A stretch of DNA of 64,000 bases from VXPQ01 sp965223485 (lineage in GTDB: Bacteria > Bacteroidota > Rhodothermia > Rhodothermales > VXPQ01), in contig OZ244993.1 of NCBI GenBank assembly GCA_965223485.1, forward strand, positions 2,666,001 to 2,730,000. Direction: 5' to 3'. Within the stretch, counting starts at the first letter, position 1; every line of letters begins with the position of its first letter. The notes under the pieces are model-generated. The model had not been told where the DNA came from. It saw only the letters and a list, made by a program, of their open reading frames with translations, and did no database searches. Shown piece after piece: positions 44,346-51,973 of this stretch. Position numbers and translations under genes: made by a program.

Positions 44346-47300
44346 ATGAAGTTCTTCCCTGTAATGAGAAACGCCCTCTTTGCGCCTGTAGCAGCGGTAG
44401 GTACCGTACGGACCGGTCTCGCCATCACGGCACGAGCCGCTGCGCTCCTGCTGTTATTTGCCCCTGCCGTTCAGCCTGCGATTGCGCAGGACCAGACGGT
44501 GGTCGTGGACTGCCTGCCGCCCGATTCGGTAGGCAATGGTCGCTTTCTCGGTTACCTCCCCCATGCGATCAAACACCCTTCTCTATCCCTCAATGGGTTT
44601 GATTGCGAAAGCAGTGGAACCAACTGCAATGTAGGATATGGTCTTAAACAGGTGCTGGAAGAGGTATACAGCTCTGATGCTGGTTCAACAATGAAAGCTA
44701 TTTTTCAAAAGATTATTAGCAGATCCAACGAACCGTTAGTGTCTTCAAGTAGTTTAGGGGATATATCATCAAACACTATACGCTTGCAGTCGCGGGGCTT
44801 CGTGGCGCTGGCTGCGTATGTACTCGCCAACAACGATTACGACCCGACAGCCTTGAATCCGGCGCTACCGTCGGCATCCGCAGCTGTAAATTCGTTCCGC
44901 ACGGCTCTGCTGAACACAACGAGTTGGATGATCAATACCGACAACAATCAAGACGATGGTGTCAAGTGGGCGACGCCCGTAACAAGCGTCGCCCGGGCCA
45001 TGGATTTTTACTTGGCTCTCGAGAATGCCTATAAGCATTATGATCGGGCCGAGCATGACAACGTGAACTCGACAAATCTCTTGTCAAGAACTGAAAAATC
45101 TAGTCTGATGAATGCGTACACTCGCTTGATTGACACATTAGAGGGCTTACGGAATATAATCCCCGACAGATATAATACAGAGCCTGGTAATGCACCGCTG
45201 AAGATGCAAGTGGCTATCGGCTATGCAACGCTTGTTTGGCAACAAGGGCCACTACTTCTTGGTTTTGCCCTCTCTTGGAAAGAAAGACGTTCAAAGATCA
45301 GTACATTTCTGAAGCGCGCTTTTAAGGCCGCTGGTGCAGAGGCTGGTACGGATCGGCACAAGCATTGGCGCTATCAATCCGACGATGGAAAATACTTCTG
45401 GGCAGAAGGCCCCTATTACTTTCATATTACGCTTAGTGATATCATTCCTTTCTGGCACGCTGCACGTATAAACAGCCTGCTCTCGCACATTGATGACCGA
45501 CACCCGGGTAGCCAGAAACCAGTTATCCACAGTTACGGATTCAACGATCCCTTCAGAGAGGGTTGGCTTCTTCGACCGCTTCACTGGCTGGCCGATCTCT
45601 CCACGCCGGACGGCAAAACGCCTCCAATAGACGATGGCAACAAGAGTAATATGTATAACATGGGTATTCTTCGCTGGAGCAGTGCTTATGGGGAGGCTTC
45701 TGTGGGAGATAAATTTGCTTGGATCGATAAGATGAACTCGTCATCTTATCGATCAGATCATCTCTACCCCGTCGAAATCGCTATCCCTCATGCCTCTGTA
45801 CCGTCTTCTAATCCACTAGGCGAAGTCTTGGGTAACACGTTCGCAAACAGAAAAAGCGGCGACGGCGGCAGCAACAATGCACCCGTGTCAGACTACGCGC
45901 GCCAAGAGGTTGTAATCAGAAGAAAAATAGGAGAACGAAACCATTACATTTTGCTCAACGGCGAGAGTGGCGATGCCATTGTGAGAGGAGAAGGCCACGA
46001 ACAGGGAGATCAGATGCAGCTGCTCTACTACGTAGACGACACATCGTATCTTGTCGATTCAGGCTATGACTCTGTCGATAGACTCCGCAACAGCACTTGG
46101 AATCACTACAACGATCATAATGTGATGTGGATTGGTCCCAGGGGTACTGAGGGAGGGGTTTGGCCTCCCTTTTTCAGAATATTAGATGGTAAAGATCGTA
46201 AGCAATCTGAACATCAAAGCATGAATTCCATTTACCGAAAAACGTACAATAAAATTGATGTAATATCTGCACATATCACATCAAATGCTTACGATGAAAT
46301 AGGTATTCAAAATGTTCCTGCTGCAGATTATTTTCGCACAGTATTATTTATCACTGATGAGCATCGCCCTTATCTTATAGACGTCAATGGAATCAACACC
46401 GAGAATTATGGTCTACCATCTGCCCTCCCTAATTACGAATATTTCATGAATTATCATATCAATTCGAACTCTACAATGGTATTAGACTCTACAATGGTAG
46501 AGCAAAATAAAAAAAAGGCTTTTCTTGGGAAGAATATGTATATATCTGAAGAAGTTTCGGATCCACAAAAAACGAACAATAATCTATTTATTCAGCCATT
46601 TCCTATCAATAGAGCCATACAAGATTCTATAATAAATGTTACAATCCGGGAAACATATCTTAATAGCCTTAGAGGCATAGGAGTAGATATAAATCTATTG
46701 GAGTTGAGCACAGAAGGTTCACCAATTAATGATTATTCCACCGTAGCTTTTATCCGCGCTCTTCCCAATGGCGAGGCCACTCCTAATTTTGTAAAAGCTA
46801 ACAGGGTTTCTTCTTCACTTCATCCGAATTTTAGCTGGCAGTATTTTACTTGGCAGCATTCTAGTACGGCCGTAGACGTTTTTGTTGTACGAGCATCTTA
46901 CTTTTTTGACGACTCTATGTCTTCCGTTTTTGATCGTACAGCTGTTATTGCCGAGGCTGATTCATTCTCTGTATACCTGCCGCGGGACAAGAACTATGGG
47001 TTCGCACGTCTCGTCAAACAAGCCGATGATACATGGAGCATTGATTCAAACTATCACATAAACCTTGTTGCAGGACTTCCTCCGCCTCCCCCGCTCAGCG
47101 TTTCGGCTTCGGGACCTAATTGTATTGACTCTGGAAGTTCCACCGGGCATTTCGTGGCATCGCCGTCCGGCGGGAAGCCTCCTTATTCGTATTCTTGGTC
47201 ATCCTACCGAATCTGTGACGGAGCCAGAGGTCCTCAGTGCAATGCCTGGAACAATGCAGGAGCTACCCGGACGATTGACTATGGTGGATACAATGGGGAC

Positions 47301-47774
47301 AATTTCAAGATTCGGGTCCGGCTAACGGACAGTTCTTCTCCTCAGCAGTCTGTAGTTTCCAGTGAATGGGAAGTACGTGTTCTCTCGTCCACGGAAGGTT
47401 CGTGTCCTTCTCCTCCAGGTGGCCCGACCGATGACACACTTGGCAAGAAAAGCCCGGGGCCCGAGGAAACGCTTGCGTCAAATTTACTTGAGGTCGATCA
47501 GAGTATCCCCGAGACCTATGCGCTCCGCCAAAACTTTCCCAATCCTTTCAATCCGTCTACGGAGATTCTTTTCGACCTTCCCGAAGATGCCATGGTATCA
47601 CTCGTCGTATACGACGTGCTGGGCAGAGAAGTGGCTCGTCTCGTACAGGAAGAGTTGCCTGCAGGCACGCACCGGACCCGCTTCGATGCAAGGAACCTGC
47701 CGAGCGGGGTTTACTTTTATAGCATACAGGCGGGCGATTTTCACAGTACGCACCGAATGACGCTCCTCAAGTAA
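44346..47774 (+). CDS. secreted heparinase II/III-like polysaccharide lyase with SprB-like module and T9SS tail
   Basis: 1142 residues. A long N-terminal signal region ends near AIAQ. An alpha/alpha-toroid-like region (about 60-470) includes GKYFWAEGPYYFHITLSDII. A beta-sheet domain of the heparinase II/III type holds H551 and D555 in GEGHEQGDQMQLLYYVDD followed by YLVDSGYD, resembling the conserved HxxxD...D.G motif. Then come a SprB/PKD-like cysteine module (917-1014, PPYSYSW) and a full type A T9SS sorting domain (1054-1142, ALRQNFPNPFNPSTEI ... GVYFYSIQ). It should be exported across the outer membrane and act on an acidic polysaccharide; substrate unknown. The stretch 46140-46980 is visibly AT-rich compared with its flanks. 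Confidence 0.8.
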   Translation: MKFFPVMRNALFAPVAAVGTVRTGLAITARAAALLLLFAPAVQPAIAQDQTVVVDCLPPDSVGNGRFLGYLPHAIKHPSLSLNGFDCESSGTNCNVGYGLKQVLEEVYSSDAGSTMKAIFQKIISRSNEPLVSSSSLGDISSNTIRLQSRGFVALAAYVLANNDYDPTALNPALPSASAAVNSFRTALLNTTSWMINTDNNQDDGVKWATPVTSVARAMDFYLALENAYKHYDRAEHDNVNSTNLLSRTEKSSLMNAYTRLIDTLEGLRNIIPDRYNTEPGNAPLKMQVAIGYATLVWQQGPLLLGFALSWKERRSKISTFLKRAFKAAGAEAGTDRHKHWRYQSDDGKYFWAEGPYYFHITLSDIIPFWHAARINSLLSHIDDRHPGSQKPVIHSYGFNDPFREGWLLRPLHWLADLSTPDGKTPPIDDGNKSNMYNMGILRWSSAYGEASVGDKFAWIDKMNSSSYRSDHLYPVEIAIPHASVPSSNPLGEVLGNTFANRKSGDGGSNNAPVSDYARQEVVIRRKIGERNHYILLNGESGDAIVRGEGHEQGDQMQLLYYVDDTSYLVDSGYDSVDRLRNSTWNHYNDHNVMWIGPRGTEGGVWPPFFRILDGKDRKQSEHQSMNSIYRKTYNKIDVISAHITSNAYDEIGIQNVPAADYFRTVLFITDEHRPYLIDVNGINTENYGLPSALPNYEYFMNYHINSNSTMVLDSTMVEQNKKKAFLGKNMYISEEVSDPQKTNNNLFIQPFPINRAIQDSIINVTIRETYLNSLRGIGVDINLLELSTEGSPINDYSTVAFIRALPNGEATPNFVKANRVSSSLHPNFSWQYFTWQHSSTAVDVFVVRASYFFDDSMSSVFDRTAVIAEADSFSVYLPRDKNYGFARLVKQADDTWSIDSNYHINLVAGLPPPPPLSVSASGPNCIDSGSSTGHFVASPSGGKPPYSYSWSSYRICDGARGPQCNAWNNAGATRTIDYGGYNGDNFKIRVRLTDSSSPQQSVVSSEWEVRVLSSTEGSCPSPPGGPTDDTLGKKSPGPEETLASNLLEVDQSIPETYALRQNFPNPFNPSTEILFDLPEDAMVSLVVYDVLGREVARLVQEELPAGTHRTRFDARNLPSGVYFYSIQAGDFHSTHRMTLLK

Positions 47775-47802
47775 TCGAAGAAGAGAGCCGGTCTGAATTG
47801 AT

Positions 47803-48382
47803 TGGACAGATTTCGGCGGAATTTAAGGTGTAGTGTTGCTACCTTGTTCCGACCCAATCAACCAGACGAGACCCATGTCGAGACGAACACGCAGAACCCA
47901 CAGTTCTTCGTTCAAGGCGAAGGTAGCCTTCGCCGCAGTGCGCGGCGATCGCACGCTGGCGGAGTTCGCAGAACGCTTCGAGGTGCGTCCGAACCAGATA
48001 CAGTCGTGGAAGAAGCAGCTCACAGAGAGTGCCGAGGAGGCGTTCATCCGCAGTCGCAACGTTCCGGACGAACGCGACGAGAAGATCAAGGTGCACGGGG
48101 TGCGTATCTCCATGGATGGGAAGGGACGCTGGCTGGACAATGTGTACGTGGAGCGTCTCTGGCGCAGCCTCAAGCAGGAAGAAGTCTACCGGCGCGCCTA
48201 CGAGACGGTGACTGAGGCCAGGAAGGGAATCGCCGATTACCTGCGCTACTTCAACGAAGAGCGCCCGCACCAAGGACTTGGCAATAGAACCCCTGATGAC
48301 GTATTCTACAAACGAAAACCGCTGCCCAAGGCGGCGTAACCCGACGCGGCGCTACACTTAAAAACGCTGGAAAAACTGTCCG
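47803..48382 (+). mobile_element. IS3-family element remnant with matching ends
   Basis: Imperfect terminal inverted repeats frame a short element. The left end 47803-47839 (TGGACAGATTT... TGTAGTGTTGC) and the right end 48346-48382 read on the opposite strand (CGGACAGTTTT... TGTAGCGCCGC) share about two thirds of their bases, including GGACAG, TTTAAG and TGTAG. The whole is about 580 bp, far shorter than a functional IS3 (about 1.2-1.5 kb). Exact outer boundaries are uncertain by a few bases; no target duplication was confirmed. Confidence 0.75.
47875..48339 (+). pseudogene. IS3 transposase, OrfA head fused in frame to OrfB tail
   Basis: 154 residues in one open frame. Residues 1-about 72 are an OrfA-type helix-turn-helix (SSSFKAKVAFAAVRGDRTLAEFAERF ... 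QIQSWKKQL). From about 83 on, the sequence is the C-terminal end of the OrfB integrase core (MDGKGRWLDNVYVERLWRSLK, then YNEERPHQGLG-like FNEERPHQGLGNRTPDDVF). The central integrase core with most of the DDE triad is missing, so it cannot transpose by itself. The join leaves the frame intact, hence the clean deletion reading. Confidence 0.85.
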
Positions 48383-48428
48383 GTTTTTTTGGACCATTTC
48401 TGATGGTTCGAAGAATCCTTAAGTATTT

Positions 48429-48564
48429 TATGCACTTACAGCAAAACTTGCCGATTCCTGCGATGCATTTACATAAAGCCTACTTGACCTTCCAGAAGAT
48501 GCGATGGCGCCGCTGGACATACGCAATATGCTGGCAAGAGAGGCATCTGGCCTCGAGAGATACG
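48429..48564 (+). pseudogene. degenerate 5' half of a T9SS sorting-domain coding sequence
   Basis: This stretch aligns base by base with 47518-47650 of the intact sorting domain (matching landmarks: TATGCxCT, CAAAACTT, GACCTTCC, GAAGATGC, TGCTGG, AGAGA, CTCG). It covers YALRQNFPNPFNPST through VLGREVARL, with at least two single-base indels that break the frame. It starts about 45 bp after the IS3 right end and runs into the start region of the next gene. The complementary 3' half lies at 51750-51889. Confidence 0.65.
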
Positions 48565-49221
48565 TGTGCTCGCGTTGTTACCCCCTCGTCTTCCCGCCTA
48601 AACCCCAAAAGGACCGCTGGCATCCTGTTGCCGGCTCTTGCCATTGCCCTTCTCTCCGTAGTCCCATTACGCGCTCAACCCACTTCTTCCCCCCAAAAAG
48701 AGATAACCGAAGACAAGATAAAAAAAACAGCAGTCGGATTTCATATCTCTTTTGCCGGCGCCCAACATTGGTTGTTCAATATTTTTCCGGGATTTAGCCA
48801 GAATGACGACTTGGCTGTGCCTATTTTAGGCGCCAGTTTTCGATACAATGCCTACCAGGGATTCCTTATTATTGGCCGCGACAATAACGAGTCCAGCATC
48901 CGCTTGACAGGCCGCTACAATCTCGGTTTGAAGCGTCAATTACCTCACAATGCCAGGGCCAGAATCTATCCATACGGCGGAGTCGATTTGTGGTATTTTA
49001 ACAGGCGACACATACTCGAGGTTTATCCTTGGCCTGACCGGCCTTTCGGCAAGTCAGTTACATTTGGATTCAACGCCGGTTTGGGAATGGAGTTTGGCTC
49101 CGGTGACGGAGGCGTATCCATAGAAGGGGGCATTGCTTATCCCCTTTGCAGTCGCACAAAAGATCATTTTATATGCTATATAATTCCTGACTTTAAAATA
49201 GGATATCAAATCTATTTTTGA
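48499..49221 (+). CDS. outer-membrane beta-barrel protein (hypothetical)
   Basis: About 240 residues from the ATG at 48499; a TTG at 48628 or an upstream ATG at 48403 are alternatives. A signal-like segment (GILLPALAIALLSVVPLRAQ) sits about 40 residues in. The mature part has barrel-like strands (GFHISFAGAQHWLFNIF, FRYNAYQGFLIIGRD, GRYNLGLKRQL, GVDLWYFNRRHIL) and ends IGYQIYF. The first codons overlie the T9SS-tail remnant, so the true translation start is unclear and the gene may have been joined to new upstream DNA. Its lower GC fits the accessory setting. No family recognised. Confidence 0.6.
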   Translation: MRWRRWTYAICWQERHLASRDTCARVVTPSSSRLNPKRTAGILLPALAIALLSVVPLRAQPTSSPQKEITEDKIKKTAVGFHISFAGAQHWLFNIFPGFSQNDDLAVPILGASFRYNAYQGFLIIGRDNNESSIRLTGRYNLGLKRQLPHNARARIYPYGGVDLWYFNRRHILEVYPWPDRPFGKSVTFGFNAGLGMEFGSGDGGVSIEGGIAYPLCSRTKDHFICYIIPDFKIGYQIYF

Positions 49222-49315
49222 ACAGGGGCCTATGCCCTTAGCGGGCCCTACAGCGGTGCTAACATTGAATCCCTAAAGACCATTTCTGCCCCTCTAATCT
49301 AACCGGAACACTACG

Positions 49316-49852
49316 ATGCAAAGAAACGCATTGCTAACCCTGGTCCTTGGAGCGATTCTTTTCCTTGCACACCCTGCGCATGCGCAGTCCGTCGAAGATC
49401 GCATGCGGATAACGACCCAACACGGAACAGAGATAATCGGACAAATAAAGAGTCTCGATAACACTTCCCTGACGATCCTTACAGGCCACCACTACCCCAG
49501 AGAACAAAGCATAGCGTATGCCGACATGGTACAGCTGCAAAGAAGCTTGGGGCGCCGCTCGCATTACAAGCAAGGCGCCGCGATAGGATCAGGCCTTGGG
49601 GCGTCTGTGGGGATTTTCGGAACAATAACCGCCGGGGAGTGCAGTTTTGAAGGCTGCGGTATCCTGTCGGTAGTGGGAATTTTGATTTTAAGCGGGGTAG
49701 GCGCCTTATCGGGCCTGATTGTCGGCGCAGCGATCAGAACAGAGAGATGGGAGCGTCTGGATATTCCTGGTCAAAGCGCGGCGTCTGTTACGCCGGTTAT
49801 CGGCATCCATCCAGGCGGTAGTTTGGCCTTGGGAGCCCGGATATCGTTCTGA
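49316..49852 (+). CDS. secreted glycine-rich-membrane-segment protein (hypothetical)
   Basis: 178 residues. Signal peptide (MQRNALLTLVLGAILFLAHPAHAQ), then a short beta-rich domain (MRITTQHGTEIIGQIKSLDNTSLTIL), a small SH3/Sm-like pattern. A hydrophobic Gly-rich region (GAAIGSGLGASVGIFG ... ILILSGVGALSGLIVGAAI) that could be a glycine-zipper membrane insert follows, and the end is LALGARISF. The gene sits about 95 bp after the barrel gene. The pattern is common in Bacteroidota hypothetical proteins; function unknown. Confidence 0.65.
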   Translation: MQRNALLTLVLGAILFLAHPAHAQSVEDRMRITTQHGTEIIGQIKSLDNTSLTILTGHHYPREQSIAYADMVQLQRSLGRRSHYKQGAAIGSGLGASVGIFGTITAGECSFEGCGILSVVGILILSGVGALSGLIVGAAIRTERWERLDIPGQSAASVTPVIGIHPGGSLALGARISF

Positions 49853-50172
49853 GCCCAAAGGACCCAAACCTTCCTGCTGTTCCGCCACAGTCCAGTCGAT
49901 GAAGCAAAATCGGGCTGGCAGTTCCGCTCCGGCGCTTCGGGACATCGATCTCCAGGTGGATTCGAGCGAGTTGGAGAAGCATGTCGCGATATTCTTCGTA
50001 TAGCGTGCGCGGTTTTTCTACTCGTTCGGCGATCATTCTATTCCGTTCTCTACCCGGCGCCATCGGAGAATACCGACAACGTGGCGGCCCGAGCAGAGAG
50101 ATGGTCCGAAAAACCTGAAGAGGTTTATACAAGTTTAGTATTTATCCGATACATGGGGTTTCTGGCGTGTGA

Positions 50173-50395
50173 TCAGGCGGCTTGTTTTCGGGTCTCTTTT
50201 TCTTCGATTGGAACGACCGGAGGCAGTTTCTTTCTTCCGAGGGCATCGTAGAAGGGCGGCGGACGGAAGGCGTCGACCTGAACATGGCGCATCCGGAAGT
50301 CGCAGGGGTGCCGCTTTAGCAGCCGTATCTGTTCGTCGCAGAGCGTGATCGTCTCGTTTTAGGCCTCTTTCTCCAACCGCAGCAGCCGGTGGCGA
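50173..50395 (-). pseudogene. degenerate reading frame abutting the IS256 copy
   Basis: On the minus strand, just outside the IS256 end, a frame reads ...LRLEKEA, stop, NETITLCDEQIRLLKRHPCDFRMRHVQVDAFRPP (parts), ending at the TGA 50175-50173. The internal stop and lack of a start mark it as debris of an older gene, possibly another mobile element. No family is certain. The gene-free stretch 49853-50172 further left holds only a weak minus-strand frame and no recognisable feature. Confidence 0.45.
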
Positions 50396-50425
50396 GGGCG
50401 TGTCCGCTTAACTGTGTAAGCGGGA

Positions 50426-51662
50426 TTATTGTTCTATGGGGACTCTGTCTCCATAGAGTATGACGAACTGGTTGAGGGCGGCCTTCCAGTCCCGGATCGG
50501 ACGCTTCCACTTCTTCGATGCTTCGCGCAGGCCCAGGTAGAGCAGCTTGCGCACCGCGTCGTCGTTGGGGAAAGCGCCCCGTCCCTTGACGATTTTGCGC
50601 AGGCTGTAGTTCAGCGATTCGATCGCATTGGTGGTGTAGACCACCTTTCGGATCGCAGGCGCATAGTCGAAGAAAGGCGCCAGACGCTCCCAGTCCTTCC
50701 TCCACAGCGAAGCGATAGCCGGGTACTTCTCGCTCCATTGTCTCTCGAAAGCCTCGAGCGCCGCAAGAGCGGCCTCTTCGCTCGGCGCTGCGTAGACCGC
50801 GCGCAAAGACGACGCCACCGGCTTGCGCTCCTTCCAGGGCACGTAGCGCAGGCTCTTACGCACCTGGTGCACCACGCACAACTGCACCCGCGCACGGGGA
50901 TAGACCGTCTCTATCGCCTCGGGAAGACCCTTCAAACCGTCCACGCACGCGATGAAGCAGTCCTCCATGCCCCGCGCCTTCAACTCGCCGAAGATGGCGA
51001 GCCACGAAACGGCCCCTTCCGTCGGAGCGATCCAAAGGCCCAGCACCTTTTTATCTCCTTCAATATCTATCGCCAGCGCCACGTAGACCGCGCGCGTCTT
51101 CACCGAACCCTCCTCGCGAGACTTCACGAACAAGGCGTCGAAGTACACGATCGGATACACCCTCTCCAGAGGACGAGCCTGCCATGCGGTCACTTCCTCG
51201 AGAACGCTTGCGGTAACCTCCGAGACAAGCGTAGAGGAGACCTCCGCGCCGTAGAGACGTCTCAACGTGTCCTGGATAGCCCGCGTGCTCTGGCCCTGCG
51301 CATAGAGATACACGATCGTCTCGTCCAGGCCCGCTACCCGGCGCTGGCGCTTCTCTACGATCCTGGGCTCGAAACTGCCGTTGCGATCGCGGGGAACCTC
51401 CAGATCGAGCGAACCCGACTCGCTCTCGAGCCGCTTCGCAGTGCGTCCGTTGCGGGAATTGCCGCTCTTGCGGCCCGAAGGATCGTGCGGCGGGTAGCCG
51501 AGATGATGCGTCAGCTCCCCCTCCAATGCCGCCTCGAGAGCACGCTTGCCTATCGTCTTGAGCAAGCCCCCCTCGCCGAATAGGTCCCGCGCGTCCCCTT
51601 TGAAGTCCTTCAGCAACTCCTCGAGAAGCGCCTGCTGTCTGTCTGTCTGTAAGTTCGGTCAT
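50426..51662 (-). pseudogene. IS256-type (mutator) transposase, frameshifted near its start
   Basis: About 396 residues are open from a TTG at 51616: IS256 core with IVYFDALFVKSREEG, the CVDGLKGLPEAIE active-site region, ARVQLCVVHQVRKSLRYV and the C-terminal YTTNAIESLNYSLRKIVKGRG signature. The real start is the ATG at 51662, seven bases after a perfect AGGAGG. Between them, four copies of a tetranucleotide (51635-51650) put the two parts in different frames; with three copies the N-terminus would read MTELTDRQQALLEELL straight into the core. As it stands, the enzyme is out of frame unless translation starts at the internal TTG or the repeat changes length. Confidence 0.85.
51635..51650. repeat. 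tetranucleotide repeat (CTGT)x4 in the transposase 5' end
   Basis: Four uninterrupted copies of CTGT (ACAG on the coding strand) between codons 4 and 10 of the IS256 transposase. The copy number controls the reading frame: three keeps it open, four breaks it. Confidence 0.9.
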
Positions 51663-51749
51663 CGGCTTCACCTCCTGATGAAACTATGTGTACGATTGAC
51701 CACTTACACAGTTTACGGGACACGCCCTGCCAAGGCCAGACCTCGCATA

Positions 51750-51889
51750 CGCCCGTAGAACTTTACGTTCAACGTACCGGCACGCACCGCGCCCATTTCG
51801 ATGCAGGGAACCTTCAAAACGGTATCTACCTCTATAGAATACAGGCGGGTGATTTTAGCCACATACACCGAATGATACCCCTGAAGTAG
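51750..51889 (+). pseudogene. 3' half of a T9SS sorting-domain coding sequence
   Basis: An open stretch just outside the IS256 right end encodes VQRTGTHRAHFDAGNLQNG then IYLYRIQAGDFSHIHRM and IPLK before the stop at 51889. It matches the end of the intact sorting domain of the lyase (VQEELPAGTHRTRFDARNL; GVYFYSIQAGDF; HRMTLLK). No upstream coding region joins it, so it is a tail without a protein. It is complementary to the 5' half at 48429-48564. Confidence 0.75.
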
Positions 51890-51973
51890 TTTAGTGGTTA
51901 TCCCTGTTCATGAAAAAAGCGCCCCTCTGCAAACGCAAGGCCTTCCCCCCTCTCAAAAAATCAACAGGTCCCA

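Larger units (their letters stand above)
50396..51727 (-). mobile_element. IS256-family insertion sequence
   Basis: A 1332-bp element with 28-bp terminal inverted repeats: 50396-50423 (GGGCGTGTCC...AACTGTGTAAG.GG) and 51700-51727 in the opposite direction, identical except for about five bases. It contains one transposase gene of mutator type. The bases just outside the two ends (CGGTGGCGA on the left, TGCCAAGGC on the right) do not match, so no target duplication is visible. Confidence 0.9.

Noticed and set aside
49797..50132. 111-codon minus-strand frame after the small secreted protein
   Set aside because: Overlaps that gene's end, no recognisable motif; at most gene debris.
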